Positions 9,619 through 18,692 are shown, counted from the first letter of the stretch. The stretch is 64,000 nt of DNA from Photobacterium jeanii (GCF_001650345.1 NZ_LVHF01000025.1:161548-225547); one strand, 5' to 3'. Program-made: numbers and translations. The notes: generated from the letters alone by a model not told the origin.

Positions 9619-11550
9619 GTGTCACTGACTGTCATAAAAAAGGCACTGTATGCCGCATGGTTAGGGCTTGGCGTCGGGATGGCACCGTTATTACAGGCCG
9701 CCACTATCGATGAACAACGCGGCTGGTATGAGCAAGCGCAACAAGCGCTTGATGATAATGAGCCAGAAAAATTCAGTCAGTTACGGGACAAATTGAATGA
9801 TTATCCGCTCACGCCGTATCTCGACTACCGTGATTTTTCTCGCAATCTCGCCAATCAATCTATTGAGGATGTGCAAGCTTTCCTCAAACGTTATCAATCC
9901 TTGCCTTTTTCTCCCACCTTACGGTATCGCTATGCCACTTACTTGGCATCGAGCAAACAATGGCAAACTTTACTGACTTTCCAGCCTAAACCGCCTCGCG
10001 GTGAAACTCAGCAATGCAATTACTACTATGCCCAGTTGCAAACGGGGAATAAGAAAACAGCGTGGCAAGGGGCTGAAAAAATTTGGTTAAAAGGCAGCTC
10101 GATTGCCGATGCTTGTGATCCTTTATTAAAGGCGTGGCAAAAAGCAGGCAAGCGTCACGATAGCCAAATTCTCGATCGCATGTTGCTGGTGTATCAGCAG
10201 GGCAATAAGCGCCTGTTAGCTTACTTAAATAAGCAGTTATCGACCTCTGGGCGCGTAACTGGCAATAAAGTGCTGCAATTGCTTGATAAGCCCGCCAAGG
10301 TGGCGGATTTTTCCAAAGCCAGCAAAGTTACCCCGTTTAATCAAAAACTCACTGAGTCGGCGTATAAACGTCTTGCTCGCAAAGATGTGAAAGAAGCGGT
10401 GGCTCAGTATCAGCGTACGGTTGATGGTCAGCACTACCCGAAAGCCAAACGTCAGCAAATCGCTGAATACGTAGCATCGCGCTTAATGGTGACGGATAGT
10501 GATGAGCTGATCGCATGGCGTGATAAGGTGTTGGCGAAAAGCAGTAATACTCGTTTGCTGGAACGTCGGATCCGCAGTGCGATGCGCGATGCCGATTGGC
10601 AACAAGTTGAGCGCTGGGTGAAGGTACTGCCTGCTAAAGATCAAGAGACCCTACGCTGGTCCTTTTGGCGCGCGTATTTACTCGCTCGAAACGGCAAGCA
10701 AGCCGAGGCCGATAAACTCTATAGCTCAATTTTAGGGCAACGAGATTTTTACAGCGTTGCTGCCGCCAGCATGCTAAATAAGCCAGTTGAATACAAAATT
10801 CAGCGTGCACCTTTTGTGATTGCCCACACAGATGCCTATCGCGATACCCTTGAGCGGGTTAAAGAGCTTGTGGCCGTTGATAAATTGCTAGCCGCTCGTA
10901 ATGAATGGGCATATTTGCTGCGCGGCAAAACGCCTGATCAAGCACTGAAATTAGCCGCTTATGCAGGCGCGAACCGTTGGCATCACCTTGCGGTGCAAGC
11001 AACGATTGCGGGTAAGTTGTGGGGTTACCATGAACTGCGTTTTCCACTAGCGCATAAATGGTGGTTTGATTTCTTCAGTAAAAAACGCGGTGTACCGACG
11101 ACGACCATGATGGCGTTAGCGCGGCAAGAAAGTGCGTGGAATACCGAAGCCCAATCGCCGGTGGGAGCGCGTGGTTTAATGCAGTTAATGCCTGCGACCG
11201 CCAAAGAAACGGCCAAGAAATTAGGACGTAACTATCAAGGCAAAGACACCTTGTTTGATCCTGGGGTTAACATACGTTTAGGCAGTGGCTATTTGCAAAT
11301 GATGCTAGAGCGCTTTGATAACAATCGAGTGTACTCGTTTGCTGCTTATAACGCAGGACCAAGCCGTGTTGATCGCTGGCAAAAACAAACCGACGGACGC
11401 GTTGATGTGTTCACCTTTATTGAGGCGATCCCATTTAACGAGACCCGAGGTTATGTACAAAACGTGTTGATGTATGACGTGTATTACAACCGTAGGATGG
11501 GCACCGAAATACACTTGTTAACGCCTGCTGAGCTGCAAGCTAAGTACTAG
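9619..11550 (+). CDS. slt: Soluble lytic murein transglycosylase
   Basis: Periplasmic enzyme that cleaves MurNAc-GlcNAc bonds to form 1,6-anhydro ends. A long alpha-helical U-shaped domain precedes a C-terminal SLT domain with the catalytic Glu in ARQESAWN and later GLMQLMPATAKE and YNAGPSRV. I prefer the GTG at 9619: it follows TGGAG by 7 nt and gives a clean signal peptide ending LLQA before ATIDEQ. The frame is open up to a GTG at 9577 (ATG at 9586), which would add up to 14 residues. The slt-trpR-yjjX order matches E. coli. Confidence 0.93.
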   Translation: MSLTVIKKALYAAWLGLGVGMAPLLQAATIDEQRGWYEQAQQALDDNEPEKFSQLRDKLNDYPLTPYLDYRDFSRNLANQSIEDVQAFLKRYQSLPFSPTLRYRYATYLASSKQWQTLLTFQPKPPRGETQQCNYYYAQLQTGNKKTAWQGAEKIWLKGSSIADACDPLLKAWQKAGKRHDSQILDRMLLVYQQGNKRLLAYLNKQLSTSGRVTGNKVLQLLDKPAKVADFSKASKVTPFNQKLTESAYKRLARKDVKEAVAQYQRTVDGQHYPKAKRQQIAEYVASRLMVTDSDELIAWRDKVLAKSSNTRLLERRIRSAMRDADWQQVERWVKVLPAKDQETLRWSFWRAYLLARNGKQAEADKLYSSILGQRDFYSVAAASMLNKPVEYKIQRAPFVIAHTDAYRDTLERVKELVAVDKLLAARNEWAYLLRGKTPDQALKLAAYAGANRWHHLAVQATIAGKLWGYHELRFPLAHKWWFDFFSKKRGVPTTTMMALARQESAWNTEAQSPVGARGLMQLMPATAKETAKKLGRNYQGKDTLFDPGVNIRLGSGYLQMMLERFDNNRVYSFAAYNAGPSRVDRWQKQTDGRVDVFTFIEAIPFNETRGYVQNVLMYDVYYNRRMGTEIHLLTPAELQAKY

Positions 11551-11624
11551 CCGTAGGCTGGGTTTGGTTACGCTTACTGACAATTTTGCACGGTAAGCGT
11601 ATTCCGAACCCGAGTTCGCTTGGT

Positions 11625-11642
11625 ATACTAGTTCGCTAGAAC
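11625..11642. promoter_or_regulatory. Candidate TrpR operator upstream of trpR
   Basis: The sequence ATACTAGTTCGCTAGAAC resembles the Trp operator (CTAGTT-AACTAG core, here CTAGTT-CGCTAG) and overlaps a TATACT -10-like hexamer (11624-11629), 24 bp before trpR. It would allow autoregulation of trpR, as known in E. coli. Confidence 0.65.
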
Positions 11643-11665
11643 AAAGTGCCTACAATGAGGTTTAC

Positions 11666-11977
11666 ATGTCCAGCAATACTGAAACACCGGAGTTTACCGA
11701 GTGGCAACAGGTGATTGATCTGCTTCGTCAGGCATCACAACAACAAAAAGATGATGTACTGCTTAAATTACTGCTGACTCCCGATGAACGTGATTCGCTG
11801 CTATCACGAGTTAATATTCTGCATGAGTTGCTTAACGGTGATCGTAGCCAACGTAAAATCAGTGAACTGTTGGGCGTAGGGGTGGCAACCATCACCCGTG
11901 GCTCGAACGAGCTAAAACACCACGATCAAGATGTGAAAGTGTGGTTAGCGGATTTGCTGCAAAAACAGCTACCGTAA
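11666..11977 (+). CDS. trpR: Trp operon repressor
   Basis: The 103-residue all-helical repressor binds tryptophan and then represses trp genes. The helix-turn-helix is visible around residues 60-90 (QRKISELLGVGVATITRGSNEL), and the preceding LLLTPDERDSLLSRVNILHELL segment is characteristic of the family. It sits after slt, as in E. coli. A candidate operator lies just upstream. The convergent yjjX gene is separated by a hairpin at 12060. Confidence 0.95.
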   Translation: MSSNTETPEFTEWQQVIDLLRQASQQQKDDVLLKLLLTPDERDSLLSRVNILHELLNGDRSQRKISELLGVGVATITRGSNELKHHDQDVKVWLADLLQKQLP

Positions 11978-12059
11978 ATTATTGTTGCTGTAACTCAGCG
12001 TAGAGACAGCAACATCGTTTTGCTTGCCAAGGTGCGGAACGATACAGAAGGCTAAACAA

Positions 12060-12109
12060 TAAAGCCCATCGCTAAGGTTGAATAATCAATTTTAGCGATG
12101 GGCTTTTTA
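12060..12109. terminator. Bidirectional terminator between trpR and yjjX
   Basis: AAAGCCCATCGCTAA (12061) pairs with TTAGCGATGGGCTTT (12092-12106), with A-rich and T-rich flanks. Confidence 0.8.
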
Positions 12110-12112
12110 CTT

Positions 12113-12640
12113 CTATGGAAACAGCGGCGCATTCATAAATGGGATCAAGGCTAAGATCAGTGCTTGCTCATACACCGAACTGCGGCTCAGTTTATGGTTG
12201 GTGAGCATCGCAATCGCGCCGCCTTTTTGCTTGATGTTGTGCTCGTTAAACATCTCATCCATCACATCACCGAGCTCGGCCCCTTGATGTAATTGTGCCA
12301 ATGCTGCTGGTGGTAGTGGCAGTGATGCAGAGCGTGCTTCGCCACGTTTGCTTTGATCGTCACTGTTTTCTATTACCATCCACGCGAACGTGTGGTCGCC
12401 ATCAATTCCCGCCTCTAATCCGACATAGAATGCCGCGTTCGCAACTTGTGCTTTGGCATTTTTTACCCGATTACGCGCACCTAACAAGGTTTCATCAGCC
12501 GTCATAGGCTGATCGCGCACTTCGCTGGCAACGCTGATCCCTTCAAAGACATAGTTGTGGTGAGGAAAGGCTTGGTTGAAGGCGTTTTCAACCGCAGAGA
12601 TTTTGGCTGGGTTAGTTGAAGCGACAATAACAGTAGACAT
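12113..12640 (-). CDS. yjjX: Inosine/xanthosine triphosphatase
   Basis: House-cleaning nucleotide phosphatase of the YjjX/NTPase family that hydrolyses ITP and XTP. Family features: the N-terminal STNPAKISAVENAF segment (residues 9-22), VRDQPMTADETLLGARNR, and YVGLEAGID near residue 95. At 175 residues the length is normal. Convergent with trpR, as in E. coli. Confidence 0.93.
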   Translation of the reverse strand: MSTVIVASTNPAKISAVENAFNQAFPHHNYVFEGISVASEVRDQPMTADETLLGARNRVKNAKAQVANAAFYVGLEAGIDGDHTFAWMVIENSDDQSKRGEARSASLPLPPAALAQLHQGAELGDVMDEMFNEHNIKQKGGAIAMLTNHKLSRSSVYEQALILALIPFMNAPLFP

Positions 12641-12755
12641 AGCGACCTATTTACAGATAACGCTCGTATCCGAGCTAGCAACAAGAGTACCGAGAGAGAT
12701 AAGTTACGGTTTAGAAACCTATTCAACTGGGTATATGAGAGGCTCTATTGTACAA

Positions 12756-12784
12756 ACTGGCACCGTGAAGTCACGTGTGCCAGT
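12756..12784 (-). terminator. Hairpin downstream of the XRE gene
   Basis: ACTGGCAC...GTGCCAGT encloses CGTG-AAGT-CACG, giving a 12-bp stem with one bulged base. On the minus strand it is followed only by TTTG, so termination is possible but the T-tract is short. Confidence 0.45.
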
Positions 12785-12864
12785 GAAAGTCTGTTGCTAG
12801 TGCGATGGTCGAGGGGCGAACATCGCGATGACCAGCTAGAGAGTGAGATGCACTCCAGCTTTAA

Positions 12865-13503
12865 TTAACGGTCGTAAGCCCAGTCTGACTGAATGATGTA
12901 ACCGTGAATTTGGAACTCATCGTTGTTCACAAACAGGTTAGGGAAGTCAGGTTGTGAGGTTGAGAACACCACACCGTCTGCCAGTTGGGTCATGTGGTAG
13001 AAATCAGGTTCGCTGCCACGTACCGATGCAAATACAGGTTGCTTAGGACGGTAGCTTGCCGTGCGGGTTGCTAGTGCGTAGCTACCGACAGGCGCACATT
13101 GCGAGATGTTTTCGTTATCTACGTATAGGCCTAGGCACTCTTCACGATCTAGGTGTGCTGGAATGGCGCGTTTGCTTACGACATCAACAGTGGCGCCTTG
13201 GCGAAAGGAAGTGAAGTCTTTACGGTGGATCACAGGAATGTAAGTTGCCGTTGAGCTTTGGTTCGCTTCACCATTAATCGTCGTAGTTGCTTGAGTACTT
13301 GTATCAACTTGGCCAGTTAATAGGTAGCTGATAGAAGTGTTCAGCGTGCTGGCAATGGTTTCAAGTTCGCGAACTTCGATACCATACTTACCAGATAGTT
13401 TACGGCTCATAGTACCTTGCTGAAGGCCTAATGCTTCACCGAGTTGCTTTTGGCTAATGCCTTGGATTTTAGCTAAGCGCTTAATTCTTTCTAAATATTC
13501 CAT
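12865..13503 (-). CDS. XRE-family transcriptional regulator
   Basis: A 212-residue regulator with an N-terminal Cro/CI-type helix-turn-helix (about residues 4-60, QGISQKQLGEALGLQQGTMSRKLSGKYG). The C-terminal part (about 90-212) looks like the S24/LexA-type beta fold (YVDNENISQCAPVGSYALA), but I do not see a convincing Ser/Lys dyad, so it is probably a ligand or dimerisation domain. An inverted repeat 29 bp upstream may be its operator. The target genes are unknown. Confidence 0.75.
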   Translation of the reverse strand: MEYLERIKRLAKIQGISQKQLGEALGLQQGTMSRKLSGKYGIEVRELETIASTLNTSISYLLTGQVDTSTQATTTINGEANQSSTATYIPVIHRKDFTSFRQGATVDVVSKRAIPAHLDREECLGLYVDNENISQCAPVGSYALATRTASYRPKQPVFASVRGSEPDFYHMTQLADGVVFSTSQPDFPNLFVNNDEFQIHGYIIQSDWAYDR

Positions 13504-14062
13504 AATTTAGCTTCCTGCTCACAGTAAATATGAATGCAAAAGGCATTCTTAAAAGTCATAACTTATTTTACTGATAACAAAATCAAAGGAATTATTGACG
13601 CATGAAAAGTGCGATGGGTTTCGTTAAAGGAATATATTTGGAAAAACTTATGGGTAAAAAAAGGGACAAAATTCGAGTTGGCAAAAAAGCCTCGGTCAAA
13701 AAGGACTCAAAATCCGCATAATTTTTGGGACGAAAGTCATGCTTTGAGGGTGTTGTGGCACTTGAAAAACCAAACTAACGTGACTTATAACCAATAGGGT
13801 GCAAGCGAGTGAATACCTAACAGCTGCGGGTGTCTTGGCACTATAACAAAATCAACTTTCTTATAACGTATAAAAATGTAAGTTAAGAAAAAATACGTTT
13901 CTGGATGTGCAGTTAATTGGTTATTTAAGAGGCATTAATCGCGGTGATAACTAAGGCGTTATAAGATGAGTTACACATAATTGGTGTGACATTATACATC
14001 TTGATTGCCACTGCATGACCACTCCTTTATGATGCGACGAGCTTAATCACATTTTCTTCCTT
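13504..14062. other. Non-coding interval between XRE gene and methyltransferase-HNH gene
   Basis: This 559-bp AT-rich stretch holds no gene I can support. TTATAAC-like words recur several times (around 13780, 13850, 13862, 13958) in both orientations. A 62-codon frame at 13609-13797 has no Shine-Dalgarno sequence or recognisable domain. Confidence 0.5.
13532..13548. promoter_or_regulatory. Inverted repeat upstream of the XRE gene
   Basis: GAATGC-AAAAG-GCATTC is a perfect 6-bp inverted repeat with a 5-nt spacer, 29 bp upstream of the XRE start. It is a plausible autoregulatory operator. Confidence 0.45.
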
Positions 14063-15772
14063 ATGTCTGCCACTCGCAATTTTTACGAACAACATGCTCA
14101 TACCCTTTGTGAGCAATACAACGCCTTGGATTTTCAATCAGTTCACCGTAGTTGGCAGCCGTATTGGCCACATCAAGGTGATCGGGTATTGGATGTGGGG
14201 GCAGGAAGTGGGCGTGATGCTAAATGGATGGCAGAGCAAGAGTGTGAAGTGATTGCACTTGAGCCGTGCCAAGCCTTGCGTGATGCTGGACGTGAGTACA
14301 CCGGTGCTAGCGTCAATTGGTTGGATGATAGTTTACCTGCGCTAAGTAAGACCGAGAACCTCGGTATGCGCTTTGATCTTATTTTAGTTAGTGCCGTATG
14401 GATGCACCTCGCGCCGAGTCACCGAGAGCGCGCTTTTCGTAAATTGTCTAATTTACTGGCTTCTAACGGCCGCTTGGTGATCACCTTACGTCATGGTGGT
14501 TTCGACGATGGACGCCAAGATTACGGTGTTTCTGTCGATGAAATTGAGCAGTTTGCTAAAAATAGCGCCCTGTTAGTTAAGCACATCAGCAATAGCACAG
14601 ACTCTCTTAATCGGGGGGAAGTGCATTGGCAAACCGTGGTATTAAGCCTACCAGATGATGGTTCGGGTGATTTGAATCGTGTGCGCCATATCATTGTCAA
14701 CGACAGCAAATCAGCCACCTATAAACTTGCCCTATTGCGTACTTTACTTCGGATCGCGGATGCTCATGCTGGGGCTGTTATCGACCGTAGCGATGGTAAA
14801 GTAGCGATCCCTGCTGGGCTGGTGGCGCTGTATTGGATGCGCCAATTTAAGCGTTTGATTGATATCGACATTGAAGGTTGTGGTGGTATTCAACAAAACT
14901 CAAATACCAGCAAAGGATTAGGTTTTGTCAAAGAGGACGGTTGGCAACAACTGAGACATCTGGCTGCGGATGATCTCACAGTGGGGGCTATGTTTCTTAG
15001 TGATGATGCGAAAGCGCTTCAAAAAGCATTAACACACGCGTTGGCGACGATAAAAAGTGGCCCAGTGACCTTCATTTATCAAGGCGATAAAACGAACCGT
15101 TTATTTGATATTCAGTCGCCTTCTCAACGTCGTAAGACCTTATCATCGTTTGTGATAGATACTGATTTTCTTACTAGCTACGGCAGCTTTGTGCTCGATG
15201 AAAGCTTGTGGGAATGTTTTCGTTTATATAACGCATGGATCGAACCTTTGGTGGTTAACCAATGGATTCTAGAAATGCAGCGCTTCGAGTTAAATAAAGC
15301 ACGCAATATTGATTTGCAAACTTACCACAACTGTCTTGTGTGGATTGATGAAAAACATGATACCGCCGATATACGCAAGCGTGTGGCGCAACTTCAGCGG
15401 GAACATATCGATCTACACAGTGTGTGGAGCGGAAGTAAGCTCAAAGATGAATATCATATCGATCACTGCCTGCCCTTTGCTTATTGGCCGAACAACGATA
15501 AGTGGAATTTGCTACCCACAACGGCAAAAGAAAACTTGAACAAGAAAGATCGAGTGCCAACCGCTTATCGACTGCAAGCCTCAAAAAGCCGCATCCTAGA
15601 CTGGTGGCAATTAGCCTGGGGTGAAGAAGTTCAGCAAAACCGCTTCTTCTCCGAAGCGGCGATGTCACTCCCCAACATTCCCCCACAATGCCACGATTTT
15701 GAACAAGTCTTCGAAGCCATGGGGCTCCAAGTACGCGGTGTGAAAAGCCGATTGTTGGTGGGGGAGTGGTAG
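14063..15772 (+). CDS. SAM methyltransferase-HNH nuclease fusion protein
   Basis: A 569-residue single ORF. Residues 1-200 are a class I SAM methyltransferase: motif I LDVGAGSGRD (43-52), acidic EP after the second strand, and FDLILVSAVWMHL as motif IV. There is no DPPY/NPPY, so it is not a standard DNA N6/N4 methylase. Residues about 215-569 resemble HNH-endonuclease proteins with a TYKLALLRTLLRIAD helix and an HNH core: HIDH at 465-468, then KWNLLP and KENLNKKD. The ORF shows no frameshift or stop between domains. It lies 170 bp outside the left island repeat. It may be a restriction-like or other defence protein; substrate unknown. Confidence 0.7.
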   Translation: MSATRNFYEQHAHTLCEQYNALDFQSVHRSWQPYWPHQGDRVLDVGAGSGRDAKWMAEQECEVIALEPCQALRDAGREYTGASVNWLDDSLPALSKTENLGMRFDLILVSAVWMHLAPSHRERAFRKLSNLLASNGRLVITLRHGGFDDGRQDYGVSVDEIEQFAKNSALLVKHISNSTDSLNRGEVHWQTVVLSLPDDGSGDLNRVRHIIVNDSKSATYKLALLRTLLRIADAHAGAVIDRSDGKVAIPAGLVALYWMRQFKRLIDIDIEGCGGIQQNSNTSKGLGFVKEDGWQQLRHLAADDLTVGAMFLSDDAKALQKALTHALATIKSGPVTFIYQGDKTNRLFDIQSPSQRRKTLSSFVIDTDFLTSYGSFVLDESLWECFRLYNAWIEPLVVNQWILEMQRFELNKARNIDLQTYHNCLVWIDEKHDTADIRKRVAQLQREHIDLHSVWSGSKLKDEYHIDHCLPFAYWPNNDKWNLLPTTAKENLNKKDRVPTAYRLQASKSRILDWWQLAWGEEVQQNRFFSEAAMSLPNIPPQCHDFEQVFEAMGLQVRGVKSRLLVGEW

Positions 15773-15941
15773 TGGTGTTATTTGGACTAATCACTAACAA
15801 TGTTTGAGTTTAGCTGTTCTGATTTGAACCATCAGTTAGGCGAGTAGTCGTTTTGCAAGAGTGGATATACACTAAATTGGGAATTAAAAGTAGAGTATCT
15901 AAAAAGCAAGGATATCTGAGGGGACGTTATTTTTAACAAGG

Positions 15942-16030
15942 TAAGTCTTTGGTTTATTGCAGATACAAAAACGGGACATCCGAAGATGTCCCGTTTCCAA
16001 ACGTTTGGGCTGGCGTAAGTTGATCTGAGC
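15942..16030. repeat. Left island repeat (att-like copy of ssrA 3' end and terminator)
   Basis: Positions 15959-16008 are identical to 28136-28185 (50 bp). The left arm TAAGTCTTTGGTTT (15942-15955) also matches 28117-28130. Beyond the core, GCTGGCG and AGTTGA (to about 16023) are remnants of the ssrA 3' end, with TGGA deleted and other changes. It is therefore a degenerate, non-functional ssrA end. Confidence 0.9.
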
Positions 16031-16178
16031 TTTTAACTATATGTTTTAATTTGAATTATATTGATTTGATTTTTATTGATGTACCTTCCGGTGTACCCAT
16101 TCGTTACGGTTACCCCCATTTTTCACCCAAATAGGGCGCAATTCCTCAGAATCTAACTCTCCCATCTATCTTAATGGT

Positions 16179-16284
16179 ACAACTCCTGAGTTGTTCATAA
16201 CATGATATACAATCTTAAAGTTGTTAGGTGGGCTTTTTACAACTAATATGTTGTAAAAAGTGGCTGGTACAACGATAGAGTTGT
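16179..16284. promoter_or_regulatory. Four phased operators upstream of hipBA
   Basis: Four 16-bp inverted repeats of the form ACAAC-N6-GTTGT start at 16179, 16209, 16239 and 16269, exactly 30 bp apart. The first is the perfect palindromic-arm version ACAACTC-CT-GAGTTGT. The second has one imperfect arm (ACAAT). The third is embedded in a longer palindrome (16234-16259). The array ends 13 bp before the hipB start. It is most simply read as HipB/HipAB autorepression sites. Confidence 0.8.
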
Positions 16285-16296
16285 TTGAGGTGTGTG

Positions 16297-16626
16297 GTGA
16301 AGAATATTGATGAAATTGCAGCGCTGCTCATTGAGCAACGTAAAAAGCTGGGTATCGAGCAAAAAGATATGTACATGCGAATCGGCATGAAGCAGCAACA
16401 GTATCAACGCATTGAAGCGGGTAGTGACGTAAAACTGTCGACCTTGCTCAGAGTGCTGGAAGGGCTGGATTTAGAGCTTTCTATTGTTCCTAAGGGAGGT
16501 AAAGCGACCCCTTCCCTCGTCGAGAGGGAACCAGATAGCCAAAGTGAACTTGGCAAAGGTAAAGGTGCGCTAGAAGATGACTCTGATGATCTTGGTTTTT
16601 GGTTCAACTCAGAGGATAACTCATGA
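16297..16626 (+). CDS. hipB: HipB-like antitoxin, XRE family
   Basis: DNA-binding antitoxin partner of HipA. The product (109 residues from GTG 16297) has a Cro/CI helix-turn-helix at about residues 8-60 (EQRKKLGIEQKDMYMRIG...QQYQRIEAG) and an acidic Ser/Gly-rich tail ending in DDLGFWFNSED. I place the start at GTG 16297, which has GAGGTG upstream (16287-16292). The frame is open back to a TTG at 16285. The stop overlaps the hipA start (ATGA), typical of translational coupling in hipBA operons. Four operators lie upstream. Confidence 0.88.
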   Translation: MKNIDEIAALLIEQRKKLGIEQKDMYMRIGMKQQQYQRIEAGSDVKLSTLLRVLEGLDLELSIVPKGGKATPSLVEREPDSQSELGKGKGALEDDSDDLGFWFNSEDNS

Positions 16627-17876
16627 GCAAGCAAATCGAGAAAGTTGAAGGCTTAAACATCCAACTACACGGTATCGATGTCGCTGTCATTGCGCATTAT
16701 GCTGGTGGGAAAAACATACTGACCTTCAATCCCGAATTTGTTGCGATGCCAGCTGAGAAACGGCCTGTTTTTACCTTGAGGCAACTGCGCGATCCTGGCT
16801 ATTTAAGTAAGCCCCAGATTCGGACCGATAAGATCCCGCCTGTATTATCCAACCTGTTGCCAGAGGGGGCATTGAGAGAGCTGACAGCCAAAGCGCTCCA
16901 ATGCCACGTAAACAATGAATTCTCAATCCTTGCCTATTTAGGCGCTAACTTGCCAGGAGCAGTAATCGCTAAGCCGATAAAAGCGGGTGATGTGCCCAAC
17001 TGGGCGCTAGAGCAGCGATTATCGACAGAACCTCAACAAATCAATGTTAGACATGCTGATACCAAGTTTTCATTGGCAGGCGTACAGATGAAGTTTTCCT
17101 CGTCACATCTAGATGGCCGATACCATATCGACCAAGAGATTTCTGAGGATATGTGGATTATTAAGACCCCATCCACTGTTCACAAAGGTGTACCTGTCAA
17201 TGAATATACCTGCATGAAACTGGCTGAGGCTGCGGGAGCAGATATTCCGGAAGTTCGGCTAATCGAGCTTAAAGAACTTGAGGGGCTACCCAGTATTAAA
17301 TTACCGGATGAGCAATACGCCTATGGCATCAAGCGATTCGATCGTAGTGACGAAGGGCGTATTCATACTGAAGATTTTGCTCAAGTATTTGGCCTTTACC
17401 CTTCGGACAAATATCAACGGGTTAACTATGAGCAACTAGGTAACGTGCTCTATCAATCTAGCTCTGAACGATTGAAAGACATTCAGCAGATGGCAAGAAG
17501 GTTACTGATTAACATCTTGCTAGGAAACGGCGATGCACACCTTAAAAACTGGACGTTGATTTATAGCGATGCTTACTCCCCGCGCTTATCGCCCCTTTAT
17601 GACGTGGTATTTACTTCTCCGTATATAGAAAATGACAGCCTTGCGCTAAACATGGTAGGAACCAAGCAATGGTTTGAAATCACCATGAAACACTTTGAAG
17701 TGTGGGCTGAGAAAGCCGGAGCACCGTGGGTTGCGATTAAGCCGCACCTGATTGACGTTATGAACTTAGCTAGAAAAAACTGGCCTGAACTGCTAAGAGA
17801 GCTTCCCATGGATGCTGAGCAAAAAGCGGCATTGAAGCAGCATTGGCAATCGCTACATGCGGACTTTTCAGTTTAG
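16623..17876 (+). CDS. hipA: HipA-family Ser/Thr kinase toxin
   Basis: Type II toxin kinase; E. coli HipA phosphorylates glutamyl-tRNA synthetase and induces persistence. The 417-residue product has the N-terminal HipA subdomain and the kinase core: the phosphorylation/P-loop-like segment KFSLAGVQMKFS (148-159), catalytic GNGDAHLKN (301-309, D304 and N309) and the metal-binding Asp in SPLYDV (D327). All key residues are present, so it should be active. It follows hipB with a 4-bp overlap, and an island hypothetical gene starts 18 bp after it. The in vivo substrate cannot be read from sequence. Confidence 0.93.
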   Translation: MSKQIEKVEGLNIQLHGIDVAVIAHYAGGKNILTFNPEFVAMPAEKRPVFTLRQLRDPGYLSKPQIRTDKIPPVLSNLLPEGALRELTAKALQCHVNNEFSILAYLGANLPGAVIAKPIKAGDVPNWALEQRLSTEPQQINVRHADTKFSLAGVQMKFSSSHLDGRYHIDQEISEDMWIIKTPSTVHKGVPVNEYTCMKLAEAAGADIPEVRLIELKELEGLPSIKLPDEQYAYGIKRFDRSDEGRIHTEDFAQVFGLYPSDKYQRVNYEQLGNVLYQSSSERLKDIQQMARRLLINILLGNGDAHLKNWTLIYSDAYSPRLSPLYDVVFTSPYIENDSLALNMVGTKQWFEITMKHFEVWAEKAGAPWVAIKPHLIDVMNLARKNWPELLRELPMDAEQKAALKQHWQSLHADFSV

Positions 17877-17894
17877 AGACTATAGAAAATATTA

Positions 17895-18692
17895 ATGAGT
17901 AAGTTATTAAAATTGAGGGGCTTTGTTTCAGTAAATGAAGCTCAAGATTATTTGAGTAAAGCCATTGGAGAGAACGTATCGCTTGCGGAGATTTACCAGC
18001 TTGTTCTGAACCGAGATTTGGTGATTTCAGCTAGGTTCGATGCACATGAGCCTGCCTTACTGGGAAAATATATTCCTTTTACACCTGAACAGCACTCAGA
18101 GTGGTTGAAAAAAAGTCAGATTCCTGAAGAGTGGGATTGGGTTGATGCTGATTACATTTACTACGATGAATACAAAGAGCAACACTATGCGCTCAAACCG
18201 TCTTTAACAAATATAACAGGCTGTTGGGACTTCACTATGCTTGGTTCTGAGGCGAAAGTTATTGACCATAACTACCGTATGCAAGCAGCCAATAGTCTGG
18301 AAGGTGGCTTATTTGGGGTTGAGTTAAAGATACCAAGAGAGGACATTTTACTAACGGATGGAAAGCAACTAGCAAGATTGCAGCCAGAAAATGAATCTAA
18401 AAAGCATCTTATTTTCGACTATTTCCTGAATAAACTTGTAGTTAGAAAGCAAGAGTTGAATCGTTTGATTCAGGCTCTAGAAGATGAGTCCCCCGTACAA
18501 GAACAAGAAAAGCCATTGGCATCTAAGGAGCGTAACACGTTGTACAAGCTAATCGGAGCCTTGTGCAAACACGCAGATATTGATCCTTTGGCTAGAGGAG
18601 CAGCAACACCGTTAGAGAAAATCACTGAACTTGCGGGTACTCCTTTATCAAATGAAACTATCCGACAAATTCTCATTAAGATGAAGAAGTAG
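17895..18692 (+). CDS. Island hypothetical protein downstream of hipA
   Basis: A 265-residue soluble protein that I cannot assign a function. The N-terminus (LRGFVSVNEAQDYLSKAIG, residues 7-25) resembles a helical DNA-binding-like module common in integrative-element proteins. The C-terminal 60 residues (ERNTLYKLIGALCKHADIDP ... NETIRQILIKMKK) match a pattern I recognise from many island and phage proteins. It starts 18 bp after hipA, so it may be co-transcribed with the toxin-antitoxin pair. It lacks enzyme motifs. Confidence 0.6.
   Translation: MSKLLKLRGFVSVNEAQDYLSKAIGENVSLAEIYQLVLNRDLVISARFDAHEPALLGKYIPFTPEQHSEWLKKSQIPEEWDWVDADYIYYDEYKEQHYALKPSLTNITGCWDFTMLGSEAKVIDHNYRMQAANSLEGGLFGVELKIPREDILLTDGKQLARLQPENESKKHLIFDYFLNKLVVRKQELNRLIQALEDESPVQEQEKPLASKERNTLYKLIGALCKHADIDPLARGAATPLEKITELAGTPLSNETIRQILIKMKK

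Noticed and set aside
13609..13797. 62-codon ORF upstream of the methyltransferase-HNH gene
   Set aside because: No ribosome-binding site, no domain, and composition like the surrounding non-coding DNA.
15965..15996. Left hairpin as a terminator for the methyltransferase-HNH gene
   Set aside because: It is the duplicated ssrA terminator and its T side faces the minus strand; on the plus strand it is followed by TTTCC only.
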